Shown here one piece after another: positions 6,969 to 9,448 of a stretch of DNA of 9,448 bases. The first letter of the stretch is position 1. Each line of letters opens with the position of its first letter. This DNA is from Prevotellaceae bacterium UBA6858 (GTDB taxonomy: Bacteria; Bacteroidota; Bacteroidia; Bacteroidales; Bacteroidaceae): assembly GCA_002451695.1 (NCBI GenBank), contig DKDC01000033.1, positions 49,528 to 58,975 of the forward strand, read 5' to 3'. Under the pieces are notes generated by a model. The model did not search any database, was not told the DNA's origin, and saw only the letters and a program-made list of their open reading frames with translations. Position numbers and translations under genes: made by a program.

Positions 6969-7238
6969 TTACTTGCGGAGACCGAGAGCCTTCACAATTG
7001 CACGGTAACGCTCAATGTCGCAACGCTTGAGGTAGTTGAGCAATGCGCGGCGTTTGCCTACAAGGCGCACCAAAGACCTTTCTGTTGTATGATCTTTACG
7101 GTTGGCCTTCATGTGTTCCGTCAAATGGGAAATACGGTATGAGAATAATGCCACCTGCGCTTCGGGTGAGCCGGTGTCAGTATTGGACTTTCCGTACTGT
7201 CCAAAGATCTCCTTCTTTTTAGCTTGATCTAAATACAT
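6969..7238 (-). CDS. rpsO: 30S ribosomal protein S15
   Basis: The protein has 89 residues, the family's standard length, beginning MYLDQAKKKEIF. I reject the 23-residue in-frame extension to 7307 because it would cover the promoter and it has no family counterpart. Family motifs are DTGSPEAQVALF (21-32), RISHLTEH (35-42), a KDHTTERSLVRLVGKRR block (48-64) and the C-terminal LGLRK. S15 is a primary binder of the 16S rRNA central domain and helps form the 30S platform and bridge B4 to the 50S subunit. The Thr-Thr after Asp-His, where E. coli has His-Ser, is to my knowledge normal for Bacteroidota. The gene is divergent from typA, has its own strong promoter and terminator, and is followed by rnr on the same strand. 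Confidence 0.98.
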   Translation of the reverse strand: MYLDQAKKKEIFGQYGKSNTDTGSPEAQVALFSYRISHLTEHMKANRKDHTTERSLVRLVGKRRALLNYLKRCDIERYRAIVKALGLRK

Positions 7239-7271
7239 AGAAGTTTTTGATTTGTTATTTGTTGTTTCTGC

Positions 7272-7292
7272 CCCGCACGATGCGGAAGCGGG
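7272..7292 (-). promoter_or_regulatory. Hairpin at the start of the rpsO leader
   Basis: On the transcript strand CCGCA-TCG-TGCGG (7285-7273) forms a 5-bp stem with a 3-nt loop. CCCGC (7292-7288) can instead pair with GCGGG (7276-7272), giving two exclusive folds. It falls at or just after the expected transcription start, in a leader of about 50 nt that is otherwise A-rich and unpaired. S15 represses its own mRNA in several bacteria through leader structures. Whether this hairpin does that is inference. Confidence 0.35.
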
Positions 7293-7294
7293 TG

Positions 7295-7325
7295 CAAATT
7301 TAGCCATTCCCGATTAAACGGCAAA
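7295..7325 (-). promoter_or_regulatory. Promoter of rpsO
   Basis: Read on the - strand, TTTG (7325-7322), a 19-bp spacer and TAAATTTG (7302-7295) match the Bacteroidota sigma-ABfr promoter (-33 TTTG, -7 TAnnTTTG) exactly. It is the best promoter in the window. Transcription should start near 7288. Confidence 0.85.
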
Positions 7326-7407
7326 CCCAACTGCGCATTTTTATCACTCCCGCCCACAATTTTCCAACGAATATGCCTATGTTCTACCCCGATACGCATA
7401 ATTTGGC

Positions 7408-7415
7408 TAACTTTG
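7408..7415 (+). promoter_or_regulatory. Probable -7 promoter box of typA
   Basis: TAACTTTG is a full match to TAnnTTTG, 26 bases before the chosen ATG at 7442. No convincing TTTG box is found at the expected distance upstream. The A/T-rich leader TTATAATTTTA directly precedes the start codon, and no Shine-Dalgarno is needed in this phylum. Confidence 0.6.
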
Positions 7416-7441
7416 CAGCAGTTTTTAAGGTTATAATTTTA

Positions 7442-9235
7442 ATGCAAGACATTCGCAACATTGCAATCATCGCGCACGTCGATCACGGCAAAACCACTCT
7501 GGTTGACAAAATGCTCATGGCGGGCAACCTGTTCCGCGCAAACCAGGACACAGGCACGCAAATCCTCGACAGCAACGACCTTGAGCGCGAGCGCGGCATC
7601 ACCATTCTTTCAAAAAACGTCTCCATACGCTACAAGGGCGTAAAGATAAACATAATCGACACCCCGGGCCACAGCGACTTTGGCGGCGAGGTGGAGAGAG
7701 TGCTCAACATGGCGGACGGCTGCATCCTGCTGGTGGACGCTTTCGAAGGCCCCATGCCGCAGACGAGGTTCGTGCTAGAAAAGGCGCTGAGCATCGGACT
7801 GAAGCCCATAGTCGTCGTGAACAAGGTTGACAAGCCCAACTGCCGCCCCGAAGAGGTTTACGAAATGTCGTTCGACCTTATGTGCGCCCTAAACGCCACC
7901 GAGGACCAGCTCGACTTCCCCGTGGTTTACGGTTCGGCAAAGCAAGGCTGGATGGGGCCTGACTACAACAAGCCCACAAGCGACATAACTTACCTGCTCG
8001 ACACCATACTGAAAACCATCCCCGCACCCAAGCAGCTCGAAGGTACGCCCCAGATGCTCATCACATCGCTCGACTATTCAAAATATACAGGCCGGATAGC
8101 CGTGGGACGCGTGCACAGAGGCACGATACGCGAGGGAATGGACGTTACCATAGCCCACCGCGATGGCACGCTCGAAAAGACGAGAATCAAGGAACTTCAC
8201 ACGTTCGAGGGCATGGGACACGCCAAGACCGACTCCGTGTCGAGCGGCGACATCTGCGCAATAATAGGTCTTGAGAACTTCGAAATCGGCGACACCATCT
8301 GCGACTTCGAGAACCCCGAGCCGCTGCCGCCGATTGCCATCGACGAGCCCACGATGTCGATGCTCTTCACAATAAACGACTCGCCGTTCTTCGGCAAGGA
8401 GGGCAAATACTGCACCTCGCGCCACATACAGGACCGCCTGCAAAAGGAGCTTGAGAAAAACCTCGCCCTGAAAGTCGAGCCCGTGGCTGCCGACAAGTGG
8501 ATTGTGTCGGGACGCGGCGTGCTGCACCTGTCCGTGCTAATCGAGACGATGCGCCGCGAAGGCTACGAACTGCAGGTAGGCCAGCCGCAGGTTATATACA
8601 AAAACATCGACGGCGTGAAGTGCGAGCCATTCGAAGACCTCACCATAAACGTGCCAGAGGAATATTCGAGCAAGATGATCGACATGGTAACGCGCCGAAA
8701 GGGCGAGATGACGGCCATGGAGACGCAGGGCGACCGCGTGAACATCGAGTTCGACATCCCCTCACGCGGCATAATAGGCCTGCGCACAAATGTGCTTACG
8801 GGAAGCCAGGGCGAGGCTATCATGGCACACCGCTTCAAGGAATACCAGCCCTACAAGGGCGAGATAACAAGGCGCATAAACGGCTCGATGGTGGCTTTGG
8901 AAACAGGCACCGCGTTCGCCTATGCGATAGACCACCTGCAAGATCGCGGCAAGTTCTTCATCAACCCCGGCGAGGAGGTTTACGCCGGCGAGGTTGTGGG
9001 GGAACACGTGCACGACAACGACCTTGTGGTGAACGTAACCAAGGCTAAACAGCTTACCAATATGCGCGCGAGCGGCGCGGACGACAAGGCGCGCATCGTG
9101 CCGCCCGTGGTGTTCTCGCTTGAGGAGGCTTTGGAATACATAAAGGAGGACGAATACGTGGAGGTTACGCCGAAAAGCATGAGGATGCGCAAGGTGCTGC
9201 TCGACCATCTGGCACGAAAGCGCGCAAACAAGTAA
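7442..9235 (+). CDS. typA: Translational GTPase TypA/BipA
   Basis: The protein has 597 residues, close to the family's usual ~600. I chose ATG 7442 (MQDIRNIAII) because BipA proteins begin this way; the 23-residue extension to 7373 would cover the promoter box. The GTPase motifs are all present: AHVDHGKT (11-18), the switch I region RERGIT (49-54), DTPGH (73-77), NKVD (127-130) and GSA (164-166). An EF-Tu-like domain II (about 200-295), an EF-G-like domain III (about 300-385), a domain V (about 395-480, with SRGIIGLRTN just inside it at 441-450) and the BipA-specific C-terminal domain (about 485-597) follow. BipA binds the ribosome where EF-G does and supports 50S assembly and growth at low temperature or under stress. 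It is divergent from rpsO and monocistronic, with a strong terminator 38 nt after the stop. Confidence 0.97.
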   Translation: MQDIRNIAIIAHVDHGKTTLVDKMLMAGNLFRANQDTGTQILDSNDLERERGITILSKNVSIRYKGVKINIIDTPGHSDFGGEVERVLNMADGCILLVDAFEGPMPQTRFVLEKALSIGLKPIVVVNKVDKPNCRPEEVYEMSFDLMCALNATEDQLDFPVVYGSAKQGWMGPDYNKPTSDITYLLDTILKTIPAPKQLEGTPQMLITSLDYSKYTGRIAVGRVHRGTIREGMDVTIAHRDGTLEKTRIKELHTFEGMGHAKTDSVSSGDICAIIGLENFEIGDTICDFENPEPLPPIAIDEPTMSMLFTINDSPFFGKEGKYCTSRHIQDRLQKELEKNLALKVEPVAADKWIVSGRGVLHLSVLIETMRREGYELQVGQPQVIYKNIDGVKCEPFEDLTINVPEEYSSKMIDMVTRRKGEMTAMETQGDRVNIEFDIPSRGIIGLRTNVLTGSQGEAIMAHRFKEYQPYKGEITRRINGSMVALETGTAFAYAIDHLQDRGKFFINPGEEVYAGEVVGEHVHDNDLVVNVTKAKQLTNMRASGADDKARIVPPVVFSLEEALEYIKEDEYVEVTPKSMRMRKVLLDHLARKRANK

Positions 9236-9272
9236 ACGGCGCACAGACATACATTATATATAATAAGGTGTC

Positions 9273-9312
9273 GTGGCAGGACGGCTAACCGTCCTGCCAC
9301 AATGTTTTTTTT
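9273..9312 (+). terminator. Intrinsic terminator of typA
   Basis: GTGGCAGGACGG (9273-9284) and CCGTCCTGCCAC (9289-9300) form a perfect 12-bp stem with the 4-nt loop CTAA. AATG and eight T (9305-9312) follow. I see nothing recognisable between here and 9411. Confidence 0.92.
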
Positions 9313-9411
9313 ATGCCCGCGCATCCCCATGGCAATTTTCACGGCTTTCCGCAACAGCCTGACAGCCAACCGCTTGCCAAATCTTTTACAAGTTTTGCAG
9401 GGCTGTGAATA

Positions 9412-9448
9412 TCAAGGGTTTGCGATTGCCGGAAAAAGGTCTGATGTA
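9412..9448 (-). repeat. Partial third copy of the intergenic repeat, inverted, cut by window end
   Basis: Read on the - strand the sequence begins TACATCAGACCTTTTT, identical to the right hairpin arm and T-run of copies 1 and 2. It continues gaplessly through an AAACCC block to a TGA, resembling copy 2. The palindrome's other arm should lie just past 9448. In this orientation it would terminate a - strand gene located right of the window. Confidence 0.65.

Noticed and set aside
8497..9048. 183-codon open frame on the + strand in a second frame of typA
   Set aside because: It lies inside the conserved C-terminal half of BipA, and the predicted peptide is Arg/Gly-rich frame-shadow sequence.

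Overview
The window reads as ordinary chromosome from a member of the Bacteroidota, most likely the order Bacteroidales. Four things support this. The promoters carry the phylum-type -7 box (TAnnTTTG), in the best case with a TTTG box 19 bp upstream. The start codons lack Shine-Dalgarno sequences and sit behind A/T-rich leaders. The S15 and BipA proteins have the forms usual for the phylum. There is a tandem pair of secreted DUF3857/transglutaminase-like proteins, typical of these bacteria. Genus cannot be fixed from what is seen.

Layout: positions 1-157 hold the first copy of an intergenic repeat built around a perfect hairpin followed by a T-run. A promoter and a two-gene operon on the + strand follow (350-2323 and 2320-4164, overlapping by ATGA). 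Both genes encode exported DUF3857/transglutaminase-fold proteins. The first has lost the Cys and His of the catalytic triad, while the second keeps Cys-His and has Glu in the acidic position. The 351-bp region 4165-4515 between convergent genes holds a possible short terminator, a pair of related hairpins, the second copy of the repeat (gapless to the first, about 78% identical over 155 bp) and the terminator of rnr read from the other strand.

The - strand then carries rnr (RNase R, 4516-6816) and, upstream of it, rpsO (ribosomal protein S15, 6969-7238). Each has its own promoter, and a strong terminator lies between them. Divergent from rpsO, across a 203-bp promoter region, is typA/bipA (7442-9235, + strand), which ends in a textbook terminator. 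The last ~37 bases are the beginning of a third repeat copy in inverted orientation, cut by the window edge.

rpsO, rnr and typA share a theme of ribosome assembly and RNA quality control. The secreted operon is a separate envelope or periplasmic unit. The least explained material is the repeat family: it flanks the secreted operon as direct repeats, looks like a mobile or dispersed terminator, and has diverged substantially without a single insertion or deletion. I see no complete novel multi-gene system in this window.
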